Positions 36,043-45,047 of a stretch of 64,000 nt of DNA are shown piece by piece. The first letter of the stretch is position 1. Each line of letters opens with the position of its first letter. The stretch is from Sphaerisporangium cinnabarinum (GTDB lineage: Bacteria > Actinomycetota > Actinomycetes > Actinomycetales > Cellulomonadaceae), in assembly GCA_003052455.1 (NCBI GenBank), contig QAPD01000028.1, positions 17,467 through 81,466 on the forward strand, written 5' to 3'. Made by a program: the position numbers and the translations under genes. Below the pieces are notes generated by a model, which saw only the letters and a program-made list of their open reading frames with translations, was not told where the DNA came from and did no database searches.

Positions 36043-36983
36043 TCCCCCGCGGTCGCGTCGACGTGACGACGCGTCGAGCGTCGCCGGGGCAGCGGCGTCC
36101 GGCCGGGCGCGTCCACCACGGGCGTCGCACCGGTCGTCGCGCCGGGCGTCGACGCCTGGTCCGCGGCCTCGGCGGGGGCCTGCCCGGACCGGGACGCCGG
36201 GTCGGGCGCCGTGGTCGGGCGCGCCGCGCGTCGCACGACGGCGGTCGGCGCCGACTCGGGTGCCGCGGCGGGGGTCGTCGGGTCGGGGATGACCTGGCCG
36301 CGCGCGCCGTACGACCCGTGCGCCTGGTCGCGCACGAGCGTGCCGGTGTCCAGCTCGACGACGCGACGGCGCATCTGGTTGACGATCTCCTCGTCGTGCG
36401 TCGCCATGACGACGGTCGTGCCGGTGCGGTTGATGCGGTCGAGCAGGCGCATGATCCCGAGGGACGTCGTGGGGTCGAGGTTCCCGGTCGGCTCGTCGGC
36501 GAGCAGGATCGGCGGGCGGTTGACCATCGCGCGCGCGATGGCGACGCGCTGCTGCTCACCACCGGAGAGCTCGTGCGGGCGGCGCTTCTCCTTGCCGGCG
36601 AGCCCCACCATCTCGAGCGTCTCGGGCACCGTGATGGCGATGGTGTGACGCGGCTTGCCGATCACCTGGAGCGCGAAGGCGACGTTCTCGAACACCGTCT
36701 TGTTGGGCAGCAGGCGGAAGTCCTGGAAGACCACCCCGATCTGGCGGCGCAGCTTGGGGACGTTCCAGCTCGACATCGACCCGAGGTCGCGACCCGCGAC
36801 GAAGACCTTGCCCTTCGTCGGGCGCTCCTCGCGCAGGACGAGGTGCAGGCACGTCGACTTGCCGGAGCCGGAGGCACCGACGAGGAAGACGAACTCGCCG
36901 CGTCGGACCTCCAGCGACACGTCGTCGACGGCCGGCCTCGCGCCGCGCGCGTAGACCTTGGTGACGTTCTCGAAGCGGATCAC
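36039..36983 (-). CDS. ftsE: Cell division ATP-binding protein FtsE with C-terminal extension
   Basis: An ATPase that drives Fts[10 protein letters not shown] (Walker A), [14 protein letters not shown] (signature) and [12 protein letters not shown] (Walker B) are clear, and the core ends near residue 228, the normal length of FtsE. A further 85 residues rich in Pro, Ala and Thr with a basic end (PRRRSTRRH) follow; this tail is unusual. The GTG at 36983 ([11 protein letters not shown]) has a GAGGA ribosome site. It is first in ftsE-ftsX-M23. Confidence 0.93.
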   Translation of the reverse strand: MIRFENVTKVYARGARPAVDDVSLEVRRGEFVFLVGASGSGKSTCLHLVLREERPTKGKVFVAGRDLGSMSSWNVPKLRRQIGVVFQDFRLLPNKTVFENVAFALQVIGKPRHTIAITVPETLEMVGLAGKEKRRPHELSGGEQQRVAIARAMVNRPPILLADEPTGNLDPTTSLGIMRLLDRINRTGTTVVMATHDEEIVNQMRRRVVELDTGTLVRDQAHGSYGARGQVIPDPTTPAAAPESAPTAVVRRAARPTTAPDPASRSGQAPAEAADQASTPGATTGATPVVDAPGRTPLPRRRSTRRHVDATAGE

Positions 36984-37145
36984 AGCGGCACGTTCCTCGG
37001 GTCGGGGGTCGATCCGTGGACGAACGAGGTTCGTCGCACGATCCCGAGGGTAGGCATGCGTCTCCGGCCCGACGGGGCGGACACGCCGCACCCGGGTGCA
37101 TCGATCCGTTGCTCGGATCAATCGGCCCGGGGCGGCCGAGGAGGC

Positions 37146-38258
37146 TCAGGCCTCCTTCTGCACCCCACGGCGCCAGCGGATCCCGGCCTCGATGAAGTCG
37201 TCGATGTCGCCGTCGAACACCGCCGAGGGGTTGCCCACCTCGTGCTCGGTGCGCAGGTCCTTGACCATCTGGTACGGCTGCAGCACGTAGGAGCGCATCT
37301 GGTCGCCCCAGCTCGCCTTGATGTCGCCCGCGAGCTCCTTCTTCTTCGCGTTCTCCTCCTCCTGGCGCACGAGCAGCAGGCGGGACTGGAGCACGCGGAG
37401 CGCGGCGGCGCGGTTCTGGATCTGCGACTTCTCGTTCTGCATCGAGACGACGATGCCCGTCGGGATGTGCGTCATGCGCACCGCGGAGTCCGTCGTGTTG
37501 ACCGACTGCCCGCCCGGGCCCGAGGACCGGAACACGTCGACCTTGATCTCCGACTCCGGGATCTCGATCGAGTCCGTCTGCTCGATGAGCGGGATCACCT
37601 CGACCGCGGCGAACGACGTCTGGCGACGGCCCTGGTTGTCGAACGGCGAGATGCGCACGAGGCGGTGGGTGCCCGCCTCGACCGACAGGTGGCCGAACGC
37701 GTACGGCGCCTTCACCTCGAACGTCGCGGACTTGAGCCCGGCCTCCTCCGCGTAGGACGTGTCGAGGACGGTCGTCGGGTAGCCGTGGCGCTCCGCCCAG
37801 CGCAGGTACATGCGCAGCAGCATCTCGGCGAAGTCGGCCGCGTCCACGCCGCCGGCGCCCGCGCGGATCGTCACGACGGCCTCGCGCGCGTCGTACTCGC
37901 CGGCGAGCAGGGTGCGGACCTCGAGCTGGTCGAGGTCCTTGCGGATGGCGGCGACCTCGTTCTCGGCCTCGACGAGGGTGTCCTCGTCCTCCATCTCCTG
38001 GCCCATCTCGACCAGGGTCTCGACGTCGGCGATGCGCTGCCCGAGCTTCTTCACCCGGTCCAGCTCCGACTGCGCGGCGGAGAGCGCCGACGTCACCTTC
38101 TGCGCGGCGTCCGGGTCGTCCCACAGGTCGGGCGCCGACGCCTTCTCCGAGAGGTCCGCGATCGTCGCGCGCAGCTCCTCCGGGTCGCTCACGCTCTCGA
38201 TGGAGTCGAGCGTGCTCCGCAGCGCCTTGATCTCGGACGGGAAGTCGATGGTGGCCAC
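37146..38258 (-). CDS. prfB: Peptide chain release factor 2
   Basis: A 370-residue factor ending translation at UGA and UAA. The peptidyl-hydrolysis motif GGQ is in [15 protein letters not shown] and the stop-codon tripeptide SPF in RISPFDNQG. The frame is continuous from the start, so there is no programmed +1 frameshift, in line with other actinobacteria. The GTG at 38258 ([10 protein letters not shown]) has TAACCT 8 nt upstream, so it is likely leaderless. Confidence 0.95.
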   Translation of the reverse strand: MATIDFPSEIKALRSTLDSIESVSDPEELRATIADLSEKASAPDLWDDPDAAQKVTSALSAAQSELDRVKKLGQRIADVETLVEMGQEMEDEDTLVEAENEVAAIRKDLDQLEVRTLLAGEYDAREAVVTIRAGAGGVDAADFAEMLLRMYLRWAERHGYPTTVLDTSYAEEAGLKSATFEVKAPYAFGHLSVEAGTHRLVRISPFDNQGRRQTSFAAVEVIPLIEQTDSIEIPESEIKVDVFRSSGPGGQSVNTTDSAVRMTHIPTGIVVSMQNEKSQIQNRAAALRVLQSRLLLVRQEEENAKKKELAGDIKASWGDQMRSYVLQPYQMVKDLRTEHEVGNPSAVFDGDIDDFIEAGIRWRRGVQKEA

Positions 38259-38371
38259 GAGGTTCAAGGTTACGCGACCCCGCGCGCGGTCGGCGCCGTC
38301 GTGCAAGGTCACGGCGAGGGTTCCGCGCGGGGTCTCCTCGCGAGGTCCGCGCGCGGGACCGCCGCGGGGTT

Positions 38372-38414
38372 CGGCGCGGGGGTCGGCGCGGGGATCGGCG
38401 CGGGGGTTCGGCGC
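38372..38414. repeat. Short GC-rich tandem repeat
   Basis: About four imperfect copies of GGCGCGGGGGTC in the gap upstream of prfB. They are low-complexity and no function is evident. Confidence 0.4.
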
Positions 38415-38440
38415 CGTCGGATGAGCCCGCCCGACGGCGC
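38411..38440 (-). terminator. Terminator downstream of the DUF916 gene
   Basis: 10-bp perfect stem GCGCCGTCGG / CCGACGGCGC with a 10-nt loop, 8 nt past the stop codon. Confidence 0.65.
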
Positions 38441-38447
38441 GTCGCCG

Positions 38448-39665
38448 TCAGTCCTTCGTGCCGCCCTGCGCGCCGGACCCGCCCGTGCTCGACGACGCCG
38501 GCTCGGTGGTCGTGGCCTGCTGGCGGCCCTCGTCGCGCGCCTTCGCGAGCATCGCCTCGAGACGCTGGCGCCGGCGTCGGCGGTCGTCCCGCACCCCGAG
38601 GATCACGACGACGACGATCGCGAGGAGCAGGAGCTGCGGCCACGGGACCGCCCACGTGGTCACGGTGACCGTGACCGGGTCGAGCGGCGCGTCGACCTGG
38701 TCCTCGCCGACGACCGTCGGCGTCACGGTGATCGTCGTGCTCACCGGTCCGAGCGGCCAGACGTCGGCGAACGCGACCTTGCTCCGCAGCGAGCCGCCCG
38801 GCAGGACCTCGCCGAGCGGTTCCGCGGCGGCCTCGTCGACGAGGGCACCGAAGAGGGCGGACGTCGCGACCTGGCCCTCGGCGCCGAGGCGCACGTTGCC
38901 CTCGTTGGCGACGTCGTAGGAGACGGTGAGGTCGCCCGCAGCGAACGGGTTCCACGAGGGCGCGTAGGACGCCTTGACGTCCTGGACGGCGAGCGCGGGC
39001 TGGATCTCGCCCGTGACGCGGGTCGTGACGCGGAACCCGACGCGGCTCTCGACGCCGACGCTCGTGCCGCCCTCGCCACCGCCCGTGCTCGTGACCGACG
39101 CGGCGATGCCGGCCGGGTGGTCACCCGGGGTCGCGTTCTCGGGGACCGTGATCGTGTACGGGACGACCACCGTCTCCTTGGGGCCCACCTCCACGGTGTC
39201 CTGGACCGTGAACCACGTCCCCGCGTCGGTGGACTCCTGGTCCGAAGAGAGCATGTTGAAGCGCCCGTTGTCGGTGAGGTATCCGTCCGCGGCCTTGAGC
39301 GCGAACGTGGCCGGCACGTCGCTGAAGTTCGAGACGGCGATGTGCTCCTCGACCGTCGTGCCCGGGTCGGCGACGAGGTCGACACCGCGGCGCCCGTCGG
39401 GACCGTTCGCGTCCGCGGGCTTGGCGCCCCACGTGATGCGGTCGTCCGTGTCGAGGGGCAGCGTCGTCGGCAGGGCGCTCGCGACGTCGGCCTGCGCGTT
39501 CGGGGCGGCGGCGTGCGCGCTCGTGGCAGCGGTCGTCGCGGACGCGGCGAGCGGCGTCGCGGGCAGGAGGCCGACGGCGAGGGCCGTCGCGGCGAGGACG
39601 AGACGGCGCCCGCGACGGCGGGACGGGGACCCGGTGCGGGCAGGGTGCGTTGGTGCGGGGATCAC
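38448..39665 (-). CDS. DUF916 (WxL-interacting) membrane-anchored surface protein
   Basis: A 405-residue exported protein. The signal peptide is at about residues 20-42. A DUF916-type beta domain (about 70-200) has VDLVADPGTTVEEHIAVSN and ENATPGDHPAGIAAS, and a second beta domain follows (about 210-330). A single membrane helix at about 342-358 is followed by a basic cytosolic tail. In Firmicutes such proteins anchor WxL proteins at the wall; here the gene follows a WxL-like protein, so a pair is likely. The GTG start has GGAGAGAA upstream. Confidence 0.82.
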   Translation of the reverse strand: MIPAPTHPARTGSPSRRRGRRLVLAATALAVGLLPATPLAASATTAATSAHAAAPNAQADVASALPTTLPLDTDDRITWGAKPADANGPDGRRGVDLVADPGTTVEEHIAVSNFSDVPATFALKAADGYLTDNGRFNMLSSDQESTDAGTWFTVQDTVEVGPKETVVVPYTITVPENATPGDHPAGIAASVTSTGGGEGGTSVGVESRVGFRVTTRVTGEIQPALAVQDVKASYAPSWNPFAAGDLTVSYDVANEGNVRLGAEGQVATSALFGALVDEAAAEPLGEVLPGGSLRSKVAFADVWPLGPVSTTITVTPTVVGEDQVDAPLDPVTVTVTTWAVPWPQLLLLAIVVVVILGVRDDRRRRRQRLEAMLAKARDEGRQQATTTEPASSSTGGSGAQGGTKD

Positions 39666-39690
39666 GCAGGGGCTTCTCTCCGTACGACGA

Positions 39691-39739
39691 CGGGTCGCCC
39701 GTCCCGCACGACCGTGGTCGTGCGGGACGGTGCGACCCG
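39691..39739 (-). terminator. Long hairpin between the WxL-like and DUF916 genes
   Basis: CGGGTCGC + CCGTCCCGCACGAC pairs with GTCGTGCGGGACGG + GCGACCCG, 22 bp with one bulged base. Such a stem would cut read-through into the DUF916 gene and favour the surface protein. Confidence 0.7.
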
Positions 39740-39797
39740 TCGTGTGACTACTCGGTCGGTGCCCGGTCGAGACCGGTCACCGGGACGTCGGGACGGC

Positions 39798-40412
39798 TCA
39801 GTCCTCGAACAGGGACAGCGTGATGGTCGAGTTGTACGCGCCCGGCGCGACGTCCTCGCCCGTCCGCAGCGTGAGGTTCGCGCCGGCGGTCCAGGAACCG
39901 GGGTTGACCTCGGTCGAGTCGAACGTCGAGACCAGGAGCTCCTGGTCGACGAGACCCGGGCCGTCCTCGAGGGAGGGCTCGACCGGCTCGCCCTCGGAGA
40001 CCAGGCCGGTGTCGCCACCGTCGACGAGGGTCGGGGCCCAACCGAGGTTGTCAGCGCCGATCTCGCCCGCGTCGCCCGTGAAGGCCGACGCGTTGCCCAG
40101 CACGTACCAGTAGGCGCCCTCGGGCACCTCGGTCCGCGTGTCGGTGACGGTGACCTCCGGGAGCGCGCCGTTGAACTCGCGCGTGCCCTCGACCGACGAC
40201 TCGTCGGCCTCGGTCAGCGTGGTCGAGCTCGAGGCGACGGTGAGGGCGAGGTTGCCCGGCTCCACGTTGGACTCGATCTCGACGGAGACGTCGACGTTCG
40301 TGTCGTCGCCCACCTGGTCGGCGGAGGCAGCGGACGCGAGGGCGACCGTGCCGATGAGCATCGCGCCGAGGGCACCCCCGGCGACGAGCTTCTTCGTTGC
40401 TCGTGCGTTCAT
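39798..40412 (-). CDS. WxL-like secreted surface protein
   Basis: A 204-residue exported, strongly acidic protein. The signal peptide ends at about residue 30 (ASAASADQ). NVEPGNLALTVASSS, EVTVTDTR, YWYVLGNASAF and the closing SWTAGANLTLRT plus YNSTITLSLFED match the Ig-like pattern of WxL domain proteins, although the classic WxL tripeptides are modified. It probably sits on the cell surface. The ATG at 40412 is chosen because GGAG lies 9 nt upstream; an ATG at 40427 is in frame but poorly placed. Confidence 0.75.
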   Translation of the reverse strand: MNARATKKLVAGGALGAMLIGTVALASAASADQVGDDTNVDVSVEIESNVEPGNLALTVASSSTTLTEADESSVEGTREFNGALPEVTVTDTRTEVPEGAYWYVLGNASAFTGDAGEIGADNLGWAPTLVDGGDTGLVSEGEPVEPSLEDGPGLVDQELLVSTFDSTEVNPGSWTAGANLTLRTGEDVAPGAYNSTITLSLFED

Positions 40413-40453
40413 GTTGTAGCTCTCCATCGTTGGAGTTGTTGTCGGACCGGATC

Positions 40454-40482
40454 ACCATAGCGGCGAACCCAGGGTTTTGACA
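40454..40482 (-). promoter_or_regulatory. Promoter of the WxL-like gene
   Basis: TGTCAA-N17-TATGGT on the minus strand, 42 bp upstream of the ATG, inside a locally AT-rich stretch. Confidence 0.55.
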
Positions 40483-40600
40483 GGGTCGAAACAGAAGTGG
40501 CCATCCAAAGTTAAGAAAGTGAACAAAGGCGCGGGAGCGCGCTCACGCGACGTTGCGGCATTCCTTCCCTGGACGTTCTTCGTCGAACAGCAACAGGTGC

Positions 40601-41188
40601 TCACCACGCTCTGGCACGTGACTCTGCACGCACGATGATGCCATCACTCCACGCCTCGGTCACCCAGCTGATCATCGCGGGTCGTGCCCGCGCGGCGAGG
40701 GTGACCGACGCCGTGCGCCCGTCGCCGGTCGACGCGTCGGTCACCACGACGTCGCTCAGGCCCGCGAGCGCCGCCGGGTTCCGGTCGAGGTAGTCGTCGA
40801 CGTCCGCCCGGATCCCGGCGTCCGTGAGCGTGAGGACGGCGTCCTCGACCGGCGGCGCTGCGCCGCCGGAGTAGAACGTCTGGTGGGTCAACGAGTCGGC
40901 CGCAGAGAGCGCGAGCGCGTCGGCGAGCTCGTAGAGCCGCTTGCGCTCGAGGTGCACCTGCGTCGCGCTCACCACGACCGTGACGAGGAGGAGGGCGAAC
41001 GCGACGAAGGCGCTCGTGAGGAGCAGGATGCGGCCGTCGTCCTCGCTCCCGCTCGGTCCGCGGAGGCGCGCGACGAGCGTCAGCGACCCACGCCCGCCCG
41101 CCGGGAACCGCTGCCCGGGACCCGGACCACGAGCGGGACGCGGACAGGGACCGGGTGGTCGTGCGCTCTCGGGAGTCCGGGCGCTCAC
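40601..41188 (-). CDS. TadG-like pilus assembly protein
   Basis: A 195-residue protein with an Arg/Pro/Gly-rich start, then DDGRILLLTSAFVAFALLLVTVVVS as a single N-terminal helix. LADALALSAADSLT follows, the pattern of TadG-type pseudopilin-like proteins. It is the last gene of the Tad operon and its GTG overlaps the stop of the upstream TadE gene (GTGA). Confidence 0.7.
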   Translation of the reverse strand: MSARTPESARPPGPCPRPARGPGPGQRFPAGGRGSLTLVARLRGPSGSEDDGRILLLTSAFVAFALLLVTVVVSATQVHLERKRLYELADALALSAADSLTHQTFYSGGAAPPVEDAVLTLTDAGIRADVDDYLDRNPAALAGLSDVVVTDASTGDGRTASVTLAARARPAMISWVTEAWSDGIIVRAESRARAW

Positions 41189-41658
41189 GATCGCCGCGCC
41201 GCGTAGGCGTCGACGGACGCGACGTGCTGCGCCTCGACGGGGACGGAGAGGGGGACGACCCCACGGACGAACTCCGGCACGAGCGGGAGCGGCACGTCGA
41301 GCCGGACGTGCGCCGTCACCTCACCGCCCGGCTCCAGGCAGGGCAGCGACGAGCACGCGATCGTCAGGCCGTCCGAGGTCGGGGCGAACCCCTGGTCGCC
41401 GAGAGCGAGGCCCACCGCCGCTGCGGCGAGCCGGGCGCCGTCGTCGGACGACGGCGCGGTGACGAACGCGCGCGCCGCCTCGCGAGAGGCGCCCTCCACG
41501 GCGAACGCCGCGGCCTGCAGCCGGCCGACGGTGAGCACGAGATACAGGACCGGCAGGAGGAGGACGAGCGCGACGCCCAGGAACTCCACGACCGCGCTCC
41601 CCCGGTCCGCGTGCGGCCCCGTCAGCCTCGAGCGGAGCCGGAGGAGCAGGTGCCTCAC
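41185..41658 (-). CDS. TadE-like pilus protein 2
   Basis: A 157-residue minor-pilin-like protein. RGSAVVEFLGVALVLLLPVLYL is the TadE N-terminal processing site and helix, with the conserved Glu of the VEF segment. A Cys pair occurs in IACSSLPCLEPG. Its GTG start overlaps the upstream TadE stop by four bases. Confidence 0.8.
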   Translation of the reverse strand: MRHLLLRLRSRLTGPHADRGSAVVEFLGVALVLLLPVLYLVLTVGRLQAAAFAVEGASREAARAFVTAPSSDDGARLAAAAVGLALGDQGFAPTSDGLTIACSSLPCLEPGGEVTAHVRLDVPLPLVPEFVRGVVPLSVPVEAQHVASVDAYAARRS

Positions 41659-42080
41659 GGAGCCTCCTCCAGGGCGTGACCGCGGACGGTGAGCGCTCCT
41701 GCCGGGCCGAGCAGCCCGACGACCGGGAGCGGCGCGGTGACGGTGACCTCGACGACCGGGAGACCGTCCACGACCGTCTGGCGCGCGACGACGTCCTGCG
41801 CGTAGCGCGCCGAGAGCGCGGACACGACGAGGTCGCGCGTGCGGTCCGCGCCGTCGTGCGGGCCACGGTCCGCCCGGCCCGCGACGCGGGCGCCTTCCGC
41901 CGCGCAGTCCACCAGCGTCGCGCGCACGTGGACGGCGAGCGCGACCTGGACCACACCGAGGAACAGGACGAGGACGAGGACGGAGACGAGGGTGAACTCG
42001 ACGACGGCGGAGCCCTGCTCACGGTCCTCGACGCCGGCCCCCGGACCGACGCCGGCTCCCGGACCACCGCGACGGCCCAC
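41655..42080 (-). CDS. TadE-like pilus protein 1
   Basis: A 141-residue protein with the same layout: QGSAVVEFTLVSVLVLVLFL at about residues 22-41, then an extracytoplasmic beta-rich part with ATLVDCAAEGARVAGRAD. It starts with a GTG one base after the pilin-like gene. Confidence 0.8.
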   Translation of the reverse strand: MGRRGGPGAGVGPGAGVEDREQGSAVVEFTLVSVLVLVLFLGVVQVALAVHVRATLVDCAAEGARVAGRADRGPHDGADRTRDLVVSALSARYAQDVVARQTVVDGLPVVEVTVTAPLPVVGLLGPAGALTVRGHALEEAP

Positions 42081-42081
42081 C

Positions 42082-42297
42082 TCAGGGGGCGCCGACGCTC
42101 GAGATCGCGTTGCTGAAGGCCTCGGTCAGCGCCGGTCCCGCGACGGCCCACAGGGCGATCACCAGTCCCGCCGTCATCAGGGTGATGAGCACCCAGCCCG
42201 GCACGTCACCGCGTTCCCGGTCCTGTCCGGTCAGCCGCCCGAGCGCGCCCCGCGCTGCGGCACGCACGGCCTGGTTCCCTCGGCTCCACCCCTGCAT
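42082..42297 (-). CDS. Small pilin-like membrane protein
   Basis: A 71-residue protein: basic N-terminus, then RGDVPGWVLITLMTAGLVIA as a single helix and a short polar C-terminus. Its size and place between tadC and tadE genes fit a Flp-type pilin. The +5 glutamate found in standard Flp pilins (and in the two TadE proteins here) is absent, so normal prepilin processing is uncertain. Confidence 0.6.
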   Translation of the reverse strand: MQGWSRGNQAVRAAARGALGRLTGQDRERGDVPGWVLITLMTAGLVIALWAVAGPALTEAFSNAISSVGAP

Positions 42298-42324
42298 GGT
42301 TCTCCTTCGTCGTCGGTCGATCGG

Positions 42325-42389
42325 TCGTGCCGGACGGTCGTGTCGGGCGTTCGTGTCGGGCGTTCGTGTCGGATGTTCGTGCCGGATCG
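42325..42389. repeat. Five tandem 13-bp repeats
   Basis: Five head-to-tail copies of TCGTGTCGGGCGT-like units (42325, 42338, 42351, 42364, 42377); copies 2 and 3 are identical. They lie between the pilin-like gene and tadC. Confidence 0.7.
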
Positions 42390-42412
42390 TGGGGGACGTT
42401 CGTGGCTGCTTC

Positions 42413-43354
42413 TCAAAAGCCCAGCTGCAGGGTCGCCAGCGACGGGAAGACGGCGTAGACCACCGTCACGGGGAGGATGAGGAAGACGACCGGGACCATC
42501 ATCACGACCTCTTTCCTGCCGCCCGCCTCCATGAGCGCGCGGCGACCCGACTCGCGCACGTCCTGCGCCTGCGCCCGCAGCACGTCGGCGAGCGGGGTCC
42601 CCCGTTCGACGGCCACCGCGACCCCCTCCGCGAAACGGGTGAGGCTGGGCAGCCCGGTGCGGTCGGCGAGCTGCTCGAGCGCCCGCGCGAGCGGCGTCCC
42701 GGCGCGCACGGCCGCGAGCGTCGTGCGCAGCTCGCCGGAGAGCTCGCCGTGCGCGGTGGTCGCGACGCGCTCGAGCGCGGCGACCGGTCCTTCCCCCGCG
42801 TTCACCGCGAGCGCGAGGAGCTCGGCGACCGTGGGGAACTCGGCGAGCATGCGCTCCTCCCGACGCCGCACGGCGCGGGTCAGCGCGTGGTCGCACGCGA
42901 GCACCCCGCCGACGCCGCACAGCAGCACGAGGACCACCAGCGCGGCGACCGCCGACCCCCGCGTCGCCGCGAGCAGCACGGCGAGCGCCGTCCCGCCGCC
43001 GAGCCCGACGACGCCCCACACGAGCTGCCGAGCGCGGAACTGCTCGACGCTGCGGCCACGCCCGGCGCGGTCGAGGCGGCGCCGGACGTCGGACGCCGTC
43101 GAGCCGAACCGTTCCAGCGCGCGGCCCGCGTCCGCGAGCAGCGGCGCGAGGAGTCGTTCGAGGGTCGGGAAGGGGGATCGGACGGGGTGGTCGCGCAGCA
43201 GCACCGACGTGCGGTCGTGCGTGCGCAGGTAGGGCGCGAGCCGCTCGTCGAGGCGGATCGCCCGCCCCCGGAGCCCGGTGACGACGAGGAGGACACCCAG
43301 CCCACCGAGCGCGCCGATCGCGGCGCCGGTCCAGGAGACGTCGACGACGCTCAT
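42413..43354 (-). CDS. tadC: Tad pilus type II secretion system F family protein TadC
   Basis: A 313-residue membrane platform protein with a GspF/T2SSF domain (FPTVAELLALAVNAGEGPVAALER at about 180-203, then RFAEGVAVAVERGTPLADVLRAQ). Helices are at the N-terminus, in the middle and at the end. It partners TadB. The ATG overlaps the tadB stop (ATGA). Confidence 0.88.
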   Translation of the reverse strand: MSVVDVSWTGAAIGALGGLGVLLVVTGLRGRAIRLDERLAPYLRTHDRTSVLLRDHPVRSPFPTLERLLAPLLADAGRALERFGSTASDVRRRLDRAGRGRSVEQFRARQLVWGVVGLGGGTALAVLLAATRGSAVAALVVLVLLCGVGGVLACDHALTRAVRRREERMLAEFPTVAELLALAVNAGEGPVAALERVATTAHGELSGELRTTLAAVRAGTPLARALEQLADRTGLPSLTRFAEGVAVAVERGTPLADVLRAQAQDVRESGRRALMEAGGRKEVVMMVPVVFLILPVTVVYAVFPSLATLQLGF

Positions 43355-44211
43355 CGCAGCACCCGCTCTTCCTCGGGCAGCCGCCCGATCCGCAGCATGA
43401 GCTGGTACGCCGTCGCGGAGCAGGCCGCGCCGGCGGCGAGGACGACCGCCCCCGTCATCGAGTTGTAGGCGGCCGCCGTCTCCGGGCGCGTCGCGAGGAA
43501 GCCGAGCACGACCCACGGGCCGGCGACCGCGAGCCGTGCCCCGTTCACGGTCCACGACTGACGCGCCTCGAGCTCACCGCGCGTGCGGGCGTCCTCACGC
43601 AGGAAGGTCGAGAGGGTGCGCAGGAGGCGACCCAGGTCGGTGCCGCCGACGTCCCGCGTGATCCGGAGCGCCTCGACGATACGGTCGGCGACCGGGTCCG
43701 CGAGCCGGTCCTTGAGCAGGTCGAGGCACTCCCCGAACCGGCCGGACGCGCGGTAGTCCCGCGCGAACTGGGTGAACGGCTCGCGCAGCTCGACCGGACC
43801 GCGCTCGCCGAGCTGACCGACGGCCTCGGGCAGCGACAGCCCCGCCCGCACGCCCGAGGACAGATGGTCGAGCACCTCGGGCCAGACCTCCCGCAGTCGC
43901 GCACGCCGCCGACGCGCGCGGGACCGCACGAGGAGCGCCGGTGCTCCCGCGGCGATCACGGCGAAGCACGTCGCGATCGTCCAGGACCGCGCGAGCACGG
44001 TCCCGACGAGGAGCACGACGAGCCCGACACCGACGCTCGCGACCACCAGGGCGCTCGGCGTCACCGCCGGTGCACCGGCCTGGACGAGCAGGTCCTGGGT
44101 GCGCGCCGCCCACCCGTCGGCACGCTGCACGCGCGGGGGCCCGGGCGCCCAGAACGACCACCAGACGCAGAACAGCCCGGCACCGAGGAGCAGGCCCACC
44201 GCCACGCCCAC
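43351..44211 (-). CDS. tadB: Tad pilus type II secretion system F family protein TadB
   Basis: A 286-residue platform protein. Two N-terminal helices are followed by a T2SSF domain with WPEVLDHLSSGVRAGLSLPEAV and RITRDVGGTDLGRLLRTL, and two C-terminal helices. The GTG at 44211 lies two bases past the tadA stop; the GTG at 44205 is also possible. Confidence 0.88.
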   Translation of the reverse strand: MGVAVGLLLGAGLFCVWWSFWAPGPPRVQRADGWAARTQDLLVQAGAPAVTPSALVVASVGVGLVVLLVGTVLARSWTIATCFAVIAAGAPALLVRSRARRRRARLREVWPEVLDHLSSGVRAGLSLPEAVGQLGERGPVELREPFTQFARDYRASGRFGECLDLLKDRLADPVADRIVEALRITRDVGGTDLGRLLRTLSTFLREDARTRGELEARQSWTVNGARLAVAGPWVVLGFLATRPETAAAYNSMTGAVVLAAGAACSATAYQLMLRIGRLPEEERVLR

Positions 44212-44213
44212 GG

Positions 44214-45038
44214 TCAGCCCACCCTCGTCGGCGCGGCGCCGTCGAGCACGTCGGCACCGGTCGGGCCCGGCCGCAGGACCGCTACCAGGTCGATGCCCGC
44301 GCGGGCGAAGCGGTCGGCGCGCGGCGGGAAACCGCCCGCGCGCACCAGGCGGTCGCCCGAGCGGACGAAGATCTCCGCGGCCTCCACGACGCCCTGCTCG
44401 ACGCGCCCCGTCACACCGAGGATCTCGCGCACGCCGCGACGCCCATCGGCATCGACGCCCAGGTGCACGACGAGGTCGATCGCGGACGCCACCGTCGGCA
44501 CCACGAAGCGGTCCGACACGTTCTCGCCCGCGAGCAGGGGCAACGTGCACATCTTGGTGATCGCCTCCCGCGCGGAGTTCGCGTGGATCGTGCACATCCC
44601 CGGAACCCCGGCGTTCAGCGCGACGAGCAGGTCGAGGCTCTCCGCCTCCCGGACCTCGCCGATGACGATGCGGTCCGGGCGCATGCGCAGCGCCTCCTTG
44701 ACCAGGCGCCGCAACGGGATCTCCCCCGTGCCCTCGAGGCTCGGCTGCCGGCACTGGAGAGACACGACGTCCCGCACGGCGAAGCGCAGCTCGAACACCT
44801 CCTCGCACGTGACGACGCGCTGCGCGGGCGGGACGGACCCGGCGAGGGCGTTGAGCATCGTCGTCTTGCCGGCCTGCGTGGCCCCCGCGACGAGGATGTT
44901 CAGCCCGGCCCGCACGGACGCGTCGAGGAACGCCGCGGCCTGGGGCGGGAGCGCGCCGAGCCGGACCAGGTCGTCGAGGTGCGACGCCCGGACGACGTGC
45001 TTGCGGATGTTCACCGCCCACTCGCTGCGCGTGACGTC
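44214..45038 (-). pseudogene. tadA: TadA/CpaF pilus ATPase, 5' part missing (prophage junction)
   Basis: The C-terminal ATPase domain of the Tad pilus motor. Present are AGATQAGKTTMLN (Walker A), TCEEVFELR, LVKEALRMRPDR, IGEVREAES (Walker B), CTIHANSAR and LVVHLGVD. About 275 codons remain of the usual 400 or more. The reading enters from DVTRSEWAVNIRKHVVRA, a segment that in intact proteins follows some 120 or more residues of N-terminal domain. Upstream of it the sequence turns into the integrase gene. I read this as disruption by prophage integration. The 5' part should lie beyond the right end of the prophage. Confidence 0.85.
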
Positions 45039-45047
45039 CGTTATCCC
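45030..45047. other. Candidate prophage left attachment site (attL)
   Basis: The tadA-like reading is lost between the DVTR codons (45027-45038) and the integrase stop codon (45041-45043). The crossover must lie in or near this interval. Its exact core needs the right-end junction, which is outside the window. Confidence 0.6.

Noticed and set aside
37146..38258. Programmed +1 frameshift in prfB
   Set aside because: The reading frame is continuous from the GTG through GGQ with no internal in-frame UGA near codon 25.
38372..38414. GC-rich tandem repeat near prfB as a regulatory element
   Set aside because: Copies are imperfect and of low complexity and lie between a terminator and the prfB promoter; nothing beyond slippage can be supported.
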